Positions 53,793-62,826 are shown, counted from the stretch's first letter. The stretch is DNA of 64,000 nucleotides from Candidatus Peribacteria bacterium (GCA_031261265.1 JAISKI010000004.1:1-64000), one strand, 5' to 3'. Program-made: numbers and translations. The notes: generated from the letters alone by a model not told the origin.

Positions 53793-53937
53793 AGGAAAAA
53801 AAGAAAAATAAATCTGCTATTAAGATAGGTATTTTTTTACAGATTGCAAGTTTATTTGTTATATATTATTTTTGACGTATGCAAGAGAGTATTTGTAAAT
53901 ATAAATTTATATCATATTAAAAAAAGTAAATTTGCTC

Positions 53938-53966
53938 TTGACATTTGATATATATATGCGTATAAT
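53938..53966 (+). promoter_or_regulatory. promoter of the hflK-hflC pair
   Basis: TTGACA (53938-53943) and TATAAT (53961-53966) are 17 bases apart, close to consensus. The leader to the ATG at 54113 is about 140 bases. Confidence 0.75.
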
Positions 53967-54005
53967 AAACAAGTAAAACAAAATAATAAATAAAAAAAAC
54001 GATGT

Positions 54006-54021
54006 GGTTCTTTAACATTTG
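54006..54021 (+). promoter_or_regulatory. boxA-like antitermination motif in the leader
   Basis: GGTTCTTTAACATTTG in the hflK leader resembles the boxA element (core CTCTTTAACA) that NusB-S10 binds in rRNA leaders. In a protein-coding leader it could be an antitermination site or chance. Confidence 0.35.
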
Positions 54022-54112
54022 AAAAATATATAAACCGTCTGAATAAGCGAAAGGAAGACGTAAAAATCGAAGTAGCAAAAAAATTAAGTAGTAATTTAAA
54101 AAAAATTAAGAA

Positions 54113-55108
54113 ATGAAACAGAAATTGTTAAATTTATTGAATTTCCTCGGATTTCAATTTGAGGAAAGTAAATACAATGATGAATGGGAATTGAAAGGAT
54201 TTAAGATACTCCCATTGAATTGGATTATTCTATGTGTAGCTATTTACTTAGCATTCGGTATTGTTTTCGGTACGTTCTACAACGTAGGAGAAAAACAAAA
54301 TGCCTCTGTAGAACACTTTGGTAAATATTCCCATACCATAAATGCTGGTATTGGTGTTAAAATACCTTTCATTACCGAGATAAGGAAGGTAAATACCAAA
54401 GAACGTCATCGATGGGAGCTGGGGTTCAGAACGACAGGACCGGACATTCCAGATGAAGATCGTCCTGAGGAATCAATAATGTTGACTAAGGGCGGACATT
54501 TAGGGGAAGTTAACTGGATTATCCAATATACCATAAATGATCCCTATAATTGGCTGTATCAAGTAAAAGCTCCAGACTTAGTATTAGATCTTTTGTCACA
54601 AAGTTCTATGAGATTAATAGTAGGACAAACGACCTTGGATGATATTTTAACTACCGAAAAGTTGGCAATCCAAGAGAAAAATAAAAAACTATTACAGTCA
54701 TATTGTGACTTTATAGAATTAGATGTGACAATCGATGAAGTGAAACTTCAAGATTGTGCACCTCCCGTTCCCGAGGTAAAAGCTGCCTATAATCAGGTAA
54801 TGAATTCTCTGAAGGATCAGGAAAGATTTGTCAAGGAGGCTAATGAATATGTAAATAAGGTTATTCCTATAGCACAAGGAGATTCGGCAGAAACCATAAA
54901 TAAAGCGATTGGATATGCCTCTGAAAGAATGAATAAGGCAAAAGGAGAAGTAGCTAAATTTACTGAAACCTATGAAGCCTATAAAAAAGATCCAATTACC
55001 ACTCGCAAAAAAATGTGGTATCAGGCTCAACAAGAGGTCCTATACGGAGCAAAGAAAACCGTTATTGATAACGGAAATATGTTAAATATTAAAAATTATG
55101 GAAAATGA
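54113..55108 (+). CDS. SPFH/band-7 membrane protein, HflK-like
   Basis: A 331-residue protein. One membrane helix (about 38-58), then the SPFH domain (GEKQNASVEHFGKYSHTINAG, VKIPFITEIRKV), and a C-terminal coiled coil. With the next gene it makes an HflK-HflC-like pair that would form a membrane cage around the FtsH protease. Its first stop is UGA 55106, overlapping the next ATG as ATGA. With UGA as Gly it would gain ten residues and end at TAA 55135. No internal UGA. Confidence 0.75.
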   Translation: MKQKLLNLLNFLGFQFEESKYNDEWELKGFKILPLNWIILCVAIYLAFGIVFGTFYNVGEKQNASVEHFGKYSHTINAGIGVKIPFITEIRKVNTKERHRWELGFRTTGPDIPDEDRPEESIMLTKGGHLGEVNWIIQYTINDPYNWLYQVKAPDLVLDLLSQSSMRLIVGQTTLDDILTTEKLAIQEKNKKLLQSYCDFIELDVTIDEVKLQDCAPPVPEVKAAYNQVMNSLKDQERFVKEANEYVNKVIPIAQGDSAETINKAIGYASERMNKAKGEVAKFTETYEAYKKDPITTRKKMWYQAQQEVLYGAKKTVIDNGNMLNIKNYGK

Positions 55109-55965
55109 AAAAAATATTTGAAAATCAAAAATTAAATCAAATTGGAGCAATTATTGTTATATTGCTTTTCATTGTCGGGTATCGTTCTGTCTTTGAATTA
55201 AGAGAGAGCGAACAGGCGGCTGCCTTCATTGGAGGAGCACCACAGAGGAATTATACCCAAGCAGGGTTAAACTTGAAATTCCCCTGGGAATCATTGAGAA
55301 TAGCTGACAAGCGATTATTACTGCACACTGGAAAGGAGTTAATTCTCCAAGAAAGGACGCATAAGAATATGCTCTTTGACTATTTCACATTATTCCATAT
55401 TGATAATCCAATTCTTTACATGACGAAAGTCGGGGATTTAGGAAAGGCCACCAGGCGAATAGACGATAATCTGGGTTCTGATATTGCTGCCGTAATTGGG
55501 GCCAATACCTTAGATGATATCGTTACTTATAGGCGTCCAGAGCTGCTGGATACTATTAAGGCGATGTCTAATGACGGCCTGTCAGATATCGCATTAAGCC
55601 TAAGGTTTTTTTCCTTTAATCGGGTAGAATTACCAGATGAAAATAAGCCAGCAGTTTACAGCGACATGATTGCCGACCGCACAAAAATTAGTACCTCCTA
55701 CCAAGAAGAGGGACATAGGATGGCAAAGGAAATCACCAGTGAGGCTGATTCCAGGGCAAGGACAATTAGATCAACCGCCGAAGCGATGGCGGATTCTATT
55801 ACTGGAAAGGCTGATGGAGATGCCTTAGAGTTGATGAATAGGGCATACTCCCGTAGCAAGGAGCTCTTTGAACTCTACAACGAGGTTGAAACATACAAAA
55901 AAGCGTATGGTGAAAACACTGAGTGGATTATCGATGGGAAAAATCTTCTCACTCCTCCTAAGTAA
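55105..55965 (+). CDS. SPFH/band-7 membrane protein, HflC-like
   Basis: A 286-residue protein with an N-terminal helix (residues 12-28), SPFH core (ESEQAAAFIGG, GLNLKFPWESL, ANTLDDIV) and the HflC-like alternating charged helix (RMAKEITSEADSRARTIRST) ending in the ELYNEVETYKKAYG region seen in HflC. Translation is probably coupled to the HflK-like gene. No UGA codons and a TAA stop. Confidence 0.78.
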   Translation: MKKIFENQKLNQIGAIIVILLFIVGYRSVFELRESEQAAAFIGGAPQRNYTQAGLNLKFPWESLRIADKRLLLHTGKELILQERTHKNMLFDYFTLFHIDNPILYMTKVGDLGKATRRIDDNLGSDIAAVIGANTLDDIVTYRRPELLDTIKAMSNDGLSDIALSLRFFSFNRVELPDENKPAVYSDMIADRTKISTSYQEEGHRMAKEITSEADSRARTIRSTAEAMADSITGKADGDALELMNRAYSRSKELFELYNEVETYKKAYGENTEWIIDGKNLLTPPK

Positions 55966-55996
55966 TTCTTAGGGAGAGTGAAATAAAACAATAAAA

Positions 55997-56032
55997 GAGC
56001 TGGCAGGAGAATCTCCTTGTCAGCCTTTTTTT
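55997..56032 (+). terminator. hflK-hflC terminator
   Basis: GCTGGCAGGAG pairs with CTCCTTGTCAGC (one bulge), followed by seven T. Confidence 0.85.
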
Positions 56033-56113
56033 AATAAAAAATCTCTTGAATACTATCAGTATATCTCTATAATGTCCATATAAAATAAACCCATATAAAT
56101 AAAAAACAAAAAA

Positions 56114-56689
56114 ATGAAAAAATGTTTAGCAAAACTCGCACTCTTCCTCCTAGGGTGGAAGATTTACCTGACTACGCAGAGGATACTCACCGATAAAAAG
56201 TATCTCCTGATCGCTGCTCCTCATACCAGTAGTATGGACTTTATCCTCGGGAAGCTGATATATCTAGCTTTAGGGAAGGAATCCAAATTCTTCATTAAAA
56301 AGGAGTCGTTCCAAGGATTGATTAAAAATCTGCTCATTGCCCTCGGAGGGATTCCTATTGATAGGAATAGTCCGCGAGAAGCTGTGAAAATTGCCAAACG
56401 TTTGGAAAGTGAGGATCTGATCATTATTCTCACTCCCGAGGGTACCCGAAAAGCCACCAATCACTGGCACAATGGCTTCTATTCCATTGCTAAAAGGGCA
56501 AAAACCCCCGTATTTATCGGGGTACTCGATTATGGCAAGAAAACTTGTACCCTCGGACCATCCTTTCAATTCTCTCCAGACTTCAATTTTGAGGAGGATA
56601 TGAAACAGCTTTCTTGTTTCTATTCTCGCTCTCAAGCGAAGTATCCTGTGCAGTTCTTGCATCATGGAGAAGCTCATGGAGAAGAATAA
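56114..56689 (+). CDS. 1-acylglycerol-3-phosphate acyltransferase-like (PlsC family)
   Basis: A 191-residue protein with the PlsC fold: motif I APHTSSMDF (the HX4D variant), FFIKKESF, the GGIPIDR motif and LTPEGTRK (motif III EGTR). These enzymes add the second acyl chain in phospholipid synthesis. The sequence is closest in style to the short PlsC-like enzymes. The substrate could be lysophospholipid taken from a partner. No UGA among about 11 Gly codons. A-rich leader without SD. Confidence 0.82.
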   Translation: MKKCLAKLALFLLGWKIYLTTQRILTDKKYLLIAAPHTSSMDFILGKLIYLALGKESKFFIKKESFQGLIKNLLIALGGIPIDRNSPREAVKIAKRLESEDLIIILTPEGTRKATNHWHNGFYSIAKRAKTPVFIGVLDYGKKTCTLGPSFQFSPDFNFEEDMKQLSCFYSRSQAKYPVQFLHHGEAHGEE

Positions 56690-56714
56690 ATCACCAAGAC
56701 GGTTTGCCCGTCTG

Positions 56715-56745
56715 CCCCTCAACCTGTTTTGAGGGGATTTTTTTT
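56715..56745 (+). terminator. acyltransferase terminator
   Basis: CCCCTCAA/TTGAGGGG with a six-base loop, then a run of T that overlaps the stop codon of the convergent 58045 gene. Confidence 0.85.
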
Positions 56746-58045
56746 ATGATATTTCTTTATGTCGATTTCCGTCTTCGTTCTTATTAAATCCCTCCTCCTC
56801 AGCAAAAATATCATAAATTTGCTTTGCTAACGCTAGGGAAAGGTGAGGGACATCGCTCTCCCTTTCTACTAATTTCCCCTTAAGTTCATCATAGACTAAG
56901 TCTGTACGCGGATAGGTTGTCCATTTGTTATTTTCTCAGGAAATGAGTTCTATTCCCCTGCAATGATATTTTTTAGCCAAGAGTACTGCTACCTGATACA
57001 AGGTCTCTTTCCATGGGAGAGTATGGGTAATGGTTTCTACGCCCTGCCTTTTAGTCCTGCCATATCTATCAAAATAAGAAGCTGATACCGCTTGGATTTG
57101 ATGGATAAAAAGTGTATTCTCATCTTTCAAAGAAAAGGAGAGCGTGGCCAAAGGAGTTTTTCCTTGAAAAAGCCCAATCCCAAAAGGACCATCCAAATAT
57201 ATAGCGTATTCCTTTCCAGAAAAGTCTTGATGTAGGTCATTCTTATCTCTTCTAGCTACTTTTATATATTTCTTTTTCCCATTAATACTACTAGATGCAT
57301 AGGTAGTCCTTCCTTCAAAAAAATCCTCTTTAAAGGGCTCTTCCTGAGTGTTTACTTCTTTCCCCCATCGCCCCTCTGCATGTCCATATTCAGTTTTATT
57401 TACGGTTGATAGTGCTTGTAGAGAAAACCCTTCCCCTAAACCTTCCTTCACACACTGCTCAACTTCGGGAGACTCTAAGGTAGTAGGCAGATTTTTTGCC
57501 ATTTCAAATAAAAGAAGAGTCTGATAAATATCATAGTTATGATGATGGAGCTTCCGCTGTACAGAATAAGCTTTTTCCAAAAATTGAACATGTCTTTCGG
57601 ATCCTACAAAAGGGAGAGAGATTAAATATCTTTCCAACTTTTCACGACTATTCCCATAATAATAGCAATGATGCCATATCCAAAAGAGCATTGCTACTCA
57701 AAACTTTTCCTTGAGAGTTTTAAAATCTACCGTATGAATGAGGAGATCTGCAAAAGCTCTTTTCGTATTTTCTGGCAAAGACTCCAAAAAGCTAATAGTC
57801 AGATGTTGATCAGATTTTTTGAGTAATTCATCACATAATTCGCTGGGAGTTTTGGGATATCTGTAATCGACGACCTTCCAATAGTGATCTGCTTCTTCTT
57901 TTTCTTTCACAAGTTTTTTAAGTTTTTCTAGAGTAGAAACTTCTACAATTTTATAGGTATCTCAAAAAACCTCCTGCCACAGCTGTTCAAGGTCACGGGT
58001 CTGGGGAGTAGTGATGATTTCTGATGTTGAAGGTAGGTGTTTCAT
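56744..58045 (-). CDS. unknown cytosolic protein
   Basis: A 433-residue protein joined by three UGA codons read as Gly (57962, 57698, 56936). The N-terminal half is helical (SELCDELLKK, ENTKRAFADLL). The C-terminal half, from about residue 230, is strand-rich (GKKKYIKVARR, YAIYLDGPFGIGLFQG) and ends with a charged helix. The UGA-Gly at 56936 is followed by 63 further sensible residues, so UGA must be read through here, directly between genes that lack UGA. I cannot name a family. Confidence 0.65.
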
Positions 58046-58146
58046 AGAGATAAGTATACTCAAAAGAACTGATTTTGTCAATTTTTCTCCAACATAAAAA
58101 AGGCTGACCATGAACCAGGTCAACCTCTTTACTATAGTAGATCCCT

Positions 58147-59001
58147 TCAATAGGTGGGACCAAATTTATCTTTTTCTTCTTTTTCTTTCCTGAGCCTTGC
58201 CCTTTCTTTTTCTTCTCGGGCTTCTTTTTGTGCCGCTTTTTTTCTCTTGCGACTTTGAGCTAAAGACCTCCGCCACCCCTGAGTCCAGAAGTAGAGACAC
58301 AAGAAAAAGCTTACTCCAGTAATGCTACTTTCGTAGAGAATACCAGAGCTCCAAGAATGGTCAAAAGCAACCAAGCCCCCAACCGCTAAAGTAAGGACCG
58401 CTGAGGCTATACCCCCAAGAACGATACTCACAAAGATTTCCTCACTCTCCTCAGCATCCAATGCTTTGCAAAAGAGGCAGGTAATGAAGATCCCACTGGC
58501 AAGAAACGCTAGCCAAAGGATCATCCACACTTCCGTGGGGAAGAAATCCTCTTTTGTTATTTCAAAGTTTAGGATTACATCCCTCTCAAGGGAAAATTCA
58601 ACCTCTCCAACATTTTTCGCCTCCAGTTTAGCATCATAGGCGAATTGGTGGGTTTTGTCTATCACTTCTGTCTTCAGGTGTAGATGATCTACTTCCAAGT
58701 AGTCACAGCTGCAACCGATGAATTTAGCGGTCCCAAGGACACCTACGGTATCAATGGAGAGTTTCCAATACAAGGTATCTCCTGTTCTCCAGACCTTAGA
58801 AGCAATATCCTCGGTCTTGCCAACGAAGACTTGGTTTTCCTCTTTGAGGTTCTCTGCATAGATAAAAAGTAACCCTTTTCTGATATTTTTCTCTTTTTCC
58901 TGTTGGTCTTTTGTCTCCTGATCCACAGGAGCACATCCAACATTGAATATCAGTACTCCCGTAAGGAGACTGAATATCATTTTTTTAATCAAATTTTTCA
59001 T
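58147..59001 (-). CDS. lipoprotein-like membrane protein, paralogue 1
   Basis: A 284-residue protein. A signal peptide with a lipobox (LIFNVGCAP) is followed by an outside beta-rich domain (VGVLGTAKFIGCSCDYLEVDH), three membrane helices (about 165-260) and a Lys/Arg/Glu-rich tail. It is paralogous to the next gene upstream. The first stop is UGA 58147; as Gly it would add five residues to TAG 58132. ATG 59001 is chosen over upstream in-frame codons because it starts the signal peptide. No internal UGA. Confidence 0.6.
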   Translation of the reverse strand: MKNLIKKMIFSLLTGVLIFNVGCAPVDQETKDQQEKEKNIRKGLLFIYAENLKEENQVFVGKTEDIASKVWRTGDTLYWKLSIDTVGVLGTAKFIGCSCDYLEVDHLHLKTEVIDKTHQFAYDAKLEAKNVGEVEFSLERDVILNFEITKEDFFPTEVWMILWLAFLASGIFITCLFCKALDAEESEEIFVSIVLGGIASAVLTLAVGGLVAFDHSWSSGILYESSITGVSFFLCLYFWTQGWRRSLAQSRKRKKAAQKEAREEKERARLRKEKEEKDKFGPTY

Positions 59002-59030
59002 CTTTAATTTTTTTTTGAGACTTTTTAATT

Positions 59031-59786
59031 TTAATAAGAGCAATGTTCTGTTTGTTTCTCAACTTTTTTCTCAATTCTTCTTTTTTTCCAAGTTGAGTAG
59101 TAGTTTGCTATCTTGTTCCCCCACATATAGTGGGTAATCCCTCCAATCAAGGCGAGATAGATCGCAAGTTCTAATGGGAACCAGGTTCCTGAGAAGATCC
59201 AGAGCAACATGGTAAAGGCTGTCAGAGCTACTCCAGCCATGACACACCAACCTTCCTCGTCATCTTTGCCCGCTGATGTCCAAAGCTTAGTGAACATCAA
59301 GAATTCAAATAACACCAACAGGACCAAGGTAAAAATCCATTCCCAGGTGTGTACAACGCCTGCCTTAGATATTTTCTTTTCTAGTTTAAAGGAATAGACC
59401 ATTCCTTCGCCAAATAGGGTTTTGCCCTTCTTCATCTTTACTTCAGCCTTGTAATAGACCTTTTTAAAGACGTTAGATTCTTTGACCAAGGGAAATTTCA
59501 TCTCTCCTTCGCTGGTGAATTTTTCATTACAATCACAATCATTGTCCCCGAGGGTGACGGTGCCGATTTTTCCCACTTCTTTCAGAGATAGTGTCCATAA
59601 AATTACATCACCGTTCCGTTCCAAGACAGACTTCACATCCCCGACTTGTTGGGTCACGGGAAATTCAATACTGTTGTAATTTTCTGAGAGCACGAATGCT
59701 CCCTTTTGGATGACTTCCGTCTTCCCCATTGCTGTTGCCGATACGATCAGGCAAAGCAAAATACTAAAAATTTTTTTCTTTTTCAT
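59031..59786 (-). CDS. membrane protein, paralogue 2
   Basis: A 251-residue protein with signal peptide (KIFSILLCLIVSATAMG), an outside domain aligned with its neighbour (VGKIGTVTLGDNDCDCNEKF), then three membrane helices (about 152-227) and a basic tail. It differs from the neighbour in having no lipobox Cys. No UGA, TAA stop. It was probably formed by tandem duplication, and the pair is likely one transcript. Confidence 0.62.
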   Translation of the reverse strand: MKKKKIFSILLCLIVSATAMGKTEVIQKGAFVLSENYNSIEFPVTQQVGDVKSVLERNGDVILWTLSLKEVGKIGTVTLGDNDCDCNEKFTSEGEMKFPLVKESNVFKKVYYKAEVKMKKGKTLFGEGMVYSFKLEKKISKAGVVHTWEWIFTLVLLVLFEFLMFTKLWTSAGKDDEEGWCVMAGVALTAFTMLLWIFSGTWFPLELAIYLALIGGITHYMWGNKIANYYSTWKKRRIEKKVEKQTEHCSY

Positions 59787-59953
59787 ACTGTCTTTTTTTT
59801 AATTTGTTATTTTTTTTGTTGATTTTTATTTACTTATTTAATAATAATGATTTTCTATATAAATTCAAGCCTAATTTTTTTTCTCAAATTTTCTCTTGAT
59901 TTTCCATCCCAATTTTATACACTCTAGCCACTTATGGGTAGAAATGACGTTGT

Positions 59954-60027
59954 GCGGATATGATGTAGTTGGTGTAGCATAGCAGACTTCAGCTCTGCTC
60001 GTACGGGTTCAAGTCCCGTTATCCGCT
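59954..60027 (+). tRNA. tRNA-Gly (UCA), decoder of UGA
   Basis: A 74-base cloverleaf. Acceptor GCGGATA/TATCCGC, D-stem ATGT/GCAT, anticodon stem GCAGA/TCTGC with loop CTTCAGC (anticodon TCA), T-arm ACGGG-TTCAAGT-CCCGT, U73, no encoded CCA. The short variable arm (4 bases) rules out tRNA-Sec. G1:C72, C2:G71, C35 and U73 are the known bacterial glycyl-tRNA synthetase identity elements, so it should be charged with Gly. It is the key partner of the UGA-to-Gly recoding. Confidence 0.95.
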
Positions 60028-60067
60028 ATGTATTCTTGGGTATCTCTTTACTCCTTATTGGTGGATA

Positions 60068-60307
60068 ATGAAGCAATTTTTCCTCTGATTCCTATTTATG
60101 GCAGTGGGTGGTGCTCTGATGTATCGATCCTATCCGATTATGGAAATGTTTGGGAAAAGCACTTGGGCTGAGCAAAATCTCTGAGGAACCAGAAATCTGA
60201 TTTACCTTGGTGGATTCGCACTTATTATCGTTGGTGGATTGATCATGTTTGGAATTGTGCATGTAGCGAATCCGACAGACTCACTTCCAGAAATGACGAC
60301 GGTGTAA
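60068..60307 (+). CDS. small two-TM protein, hidden by UGA codons
   Basis: A 79-residue protein with an N-terminal membrane helix (residues 2-19), a short loop with KSTWAEQNLGGTRN, and a second helix (residues 45-65). Two UGA codons read as Gly (near 60086 and 60182) interrupt it under the standard code. It resembles a short CPR membrane protein that I have seen with a WAE..LGG..LI pattern, but I cannot name it. It lies between tRNA-Gly(UCA) and tRNA-Tyr on the same strand, so all three may share a transcript. Confidence 0.6.
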
Positions 60308-60308
60308 T

Positions 60309-60391
60309 GGGGAGATGGCAGAGCGGTCAATTGCAACTGACTGTAAATCAGTCGCCTCACGGCTACGTAGGTTCAAATCCTACTCTCCCCA
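60309..60391 (+). tRNA. tRNA-Tyr (GUA)
   Basis: An 83-base class II tRNA. Acceptor GGGGAGA/TCTCCCC, anticodon stem ACTGA/TCAGT with GTA in loop CTGTAAA, a long variable arm, T-loop TTCAAAT, A73, CCA not encoded. It begins one base after the stop of the small membrane protein gene. Confidence 0.95.
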
Positions 60392-60419
60392 AATCTTAAA
60401 AGAAAGTAAACTAAATTGT

Positions 60420-60810
60420 GGGCTATCCGATAGATCGGATTAAACTTAGCTCATTTGGTAGAGCAATAAACTTTTGTGGGCTCTTAGCTCATTTGGTAGA
60501 GCAAGCCGATGGATCGGCTGGGTGAGGAATTCGAAACAAAAAAAAGAAAGAAAAGATAAACTGAGTTGTGGGCTCTTAGCTCATTTGGTAGAGCAAGCCG
60601 ATGGATCGGCTGGGTGAGGAATTCGAAACAAAAAAAAGAAAGAAAGGATAAACTGAGTTGTGGGCTCTTAGCTCATTTGGTAGAGCACCTGCTTTGCACG
60701 CAGGGGGTGAGGGGTTCGAATCCCCTAGAGTCCAAATTATTAAATTTAGCTCATTTGGTAGAGCAAGCCGATGGATCGGCTGGGTGAGTCTTCGAATCCC
60801 CTAGAGTCCA
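60420..60810 (+). repeat. tandem array of tRNA-Ala-derived copies
   Basis: Five tRNA-Ala-like segments. 60420 is degraded. 60478 and 60570 are 92 bases apart, near-identical, with the anticodon arm replaced by the palindrome AGCCGATGGATCGGCT and no 3' acceptor. 60662 is the intact tRNA-Ala, again 92 bases on. 60744 lacks the 5' acceptor but keeps the 3' half. All except the intact copy carry a CCGATNGATCGG palindrome in place of the anticodon arm. Confidence 0.85.
60662..60734 (+). tRNA. tRNA-Ala (UGC)
   Basis: A 73-base tRNA. Acceptor GGGCTCT/AGAGTCC with the Ala identity pair G3:U70, anticodon stem CCTGC/GCAGG with TGC in loop TTTGCAC, T-arm GGGG-TTCGAAT-CCCC, A73, no encoded CCA. It is the only intact copy in the array. 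Confidence 0.95.
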
Positions 60811-60833
60811 GGTCTTCATCTTCTTCACAAGAA

Positions 60834-61076
60834 ATGATGTGATATGTATATATTCTTCTCCTTAATAACGGACAGTACTATGTAGGTAGTACGGATAATA
60901 TGGAAAGGAGATTTGCACAGCATTCATCAGGAAAAGTGATTGCGACGAAATGAAAACTTCCATTAAAGTTATTATATACAAAAGAATATACGACACTCAC
61001 AGAAGCAAGAAAGATGGAATATTATATTAAAAGGATGAAAAGTAGAAAGTATATCGAAGAATTTATGGCTTCTTAA
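60834..61076 (+). CDS. GIY-YIG domain protein (UPF0213-like)
   Basis: An 80-residue protein with the small GIY-YIG nuclease fold: YVYIL..NGQYYVGSTDNMERRFAQH (GIY-YIG, Arg in ERR) and TEARKMEYYIKRMK with the metal-binding Glu. Two UGA codons (60840 and near 60954) are read as Gly, one directly after the start MM. This family occurs widely as a stand-alone protein of unclear role in DNA repair or transfer. Sitting beside a tRNA array, it could be a mobile passenger. Confidence 0.8.
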
Positions 61077-61155
61077 CCATGCTACCATCAAAGTTTTCGT
61101 TGAGAAATCAGCGGAATTTTTTTAACCAGCTTTTACCCTTCCTTATCCTAAACTC

Positions 61156-61608
61156 ATGAAAGGAAACTCCTTTGAAATCAAAGTTGCAGATCTTCTCAAT
61201 CACCTCGGAAATGATACCCTAGAATTCTCTGAAGTTCAGACTTCCCTTTTACCAAGTCTCACAGACAAGGGCTTGAAGGGGACTCTCTACTTATACTCCG
61301 TGGATGGGAAAAGTGTTTTGGTTCGCATGGAAAATTTGGAGGGAGCTTTACAGGAGGTTTGTGAAAACTGTGGAGAAACCTTCCTTCGTCCTATCCATGT
61401 TGAAGAATATACGGCTAAATTTACCATCGATCCCGCTTCAGAGGAGGATTCTGATGAAGAAGCGATATTACCCATCGACAAAAAAAATGCAACTATCAAT
61501 ATCGAAGAATTGCTGTACCAAGCAGTGAAATTACAAGAGCCATTTGTAATAAAATGTGAAGCATGCGAAAAACTTTTTCCTGAGCTCGATGAAACAGACT
61601 TACAATAA
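61156..61608 (+). CDS. DUF177 (YceD) family protein
   Basis: A 150-residue protein with the family motif CENCGETFLRPIHVEEY, an acidic stretch (EEDSDEEAILPID), then EPFVIKCEACEKLFPELDE. In most bacteria yceD precedes rpmF (L32) and supports 23S rRNA metabolism; here rpmF does not follow. No UGA codons. Its last 9 bases overlap the end of the convergent gene. Confidence 0.8.
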   Translation: MKGNSFEIKVADLLNHLGNDTLEFSEVQTSLLPSLTDKGLKGTLYLYSVDGKSVLVRMENLEGALQEVCENCGETFLRPIHVEEYTAKFTIDPASEEDSDEEAILPIDKKNATINIEELLYQAVKLQEPFVIKCEACEKLFPELDETDLQ

Positions 61609-62040
61609 TCCGCCCTTATTTAATTGATCTACCTTGTTAAAGTCGATTCAGCTTTTTATTTCAATTTTCTGTTTACTTTCTCTATGGCGAGATTTAGCGA
61701 TCGTCACATCAATAGGAGGATTTTTCTTGAAGTTGATCTGAAATTTTCTCGTGGTATCTAAAAAAACATCCCTGATTTTCTTCGCCACAAATTCCAAAAG
61801 ATTCATCTCCGAAACTCTGAAAAAGGTAATAAAAGCAAAAATCAGCAGAATGATTACCGCGAAAATGATTCCCAATTCTTGAGCCCCCGCTTTCTGAAAA
61901 GTGCTAAAAGTAGCTAAAGCGATCACGATTCCGATAGCCATTAAAAACATCTGGATCATCGTAATAGTAAATCACAAAATGCTGATTCCAAAACCAGAAA
62001 AGAAGCCTTTTTGAATATTCTGTGGGAAAATAACTTTCAT
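61600..62040 (-). CDS. small membrane protein, PrgI-like
   Basis: A 146-residue protein. FPQNIQ near the start is followed by two membrane helices (about 15-42 and 59-78) and a basic tail with LDTTRKFQINFKKNPPID. The layout resembles PrgI/VirB3-type proteins of Gram-positive type IV secretion. UGA codons at 61971 and 61648 are read as Gly, extending both ends. It is upstream of no secretion gene in the window, so the role is a guess. Confidence 0.5.
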
Positions 62041-62117
62041 AGAGGAGTACAGCAGATGATAAAAGACACCTTATTATACTCAGAATGGAAATTTATGCAA
62101 AATTTCAGCTACTTTTT

Positions 62118-62723
62118 TTATAAATCCCCAAGTCCTTCAGGTAAATGAGTCGTTTTTTTCGCAAAATTCAGCTTGATATTAATATGACTCGAAATCAAAA
62201 GTACCAAAATCCCGTGAGCCAACATCCATAACGGCATAGCTTGGATAAAATCGCCTACAAACGAAAAAGTTCCACTGACATTTTGTTTAATAGTTTCCAT
62301 AGTCTCAATTCCTTCTCCCATTACCGCCAAGGAAAGAGCAAAAATAAAGCTGAGTAAAGTCAGAGGGATCAAGGCAATATAGTAGAGCCTTTCCGTTGAG
62401 GGGTTTTGGATCGTAGAAACTTTGATCGTACTGGAGGTATAGACCAATGCAATGAGGATAATAAAAAGTACCAAAACAAAAGTTAATTGTCCCATAGTGA
62501 GAAAATGAGCTAAACTCTGATAGCTGATTCCGAGTAGATTTGCCTCTGGCGTAGTCGCTAATTGATTCGCTCGATAGTGAATACTTTCCCCAAAAGCATA
62601 GCAGGTTCCTCAGATAACATAATTCCCGATGATAAGTCTGGTCATTTTTTCTGTGCCCATGATGATTGCCCAGATCAAGATAGCAATTACTCCGAGCAGG
62701 ATGGCGTAGCCGATTCGTTCCAT
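62118..62723 (-). CDS. polytopic membrane protein, unknown
   Basis: A 201-residue protein with five predicted helices. One UGA (near 62610) is read as Gly at VIGGTCYAFGE. Directly upstream of the PrgI-like gene on the same strand, 77 bases apart, it may be co-transcribed with it. No family recognised. Confidence 0.6.
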
Positions 62724-62826
62724 GATAATAAGAGTAGGGATGATTTAAAAATCAGATTGATTATTTCCTATGTTTCTATACTATGAACTTGGCAGAGATT
62801 TGCAATTTATTTTTTTATCCCGCAGA

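Noticed and set aside
59954..60027. tRNA with anticodon UCA read as tRNA-Sec or as tRNA-Trp(UCA)
   Set aside because: It has 74 bases with a 4-base variable arm and U73, with Gly identity pairs; tRNA-Sec is longer with a big variable arm, and UGA codons fall on Gly positions, not Trp.
60478..60734. 92-base spaced repeats considered as a CRISPR array
   Set aside because: The repeated unit is a tRNA-Ala gene with its flank, there are no unique spacers and no cas genes.
60566..60787. A 73-codon open frame across the tRNA-Ala array
   Set aside because: It translates tRNA sequence and its repeats; no protein similarity or ribosome site.
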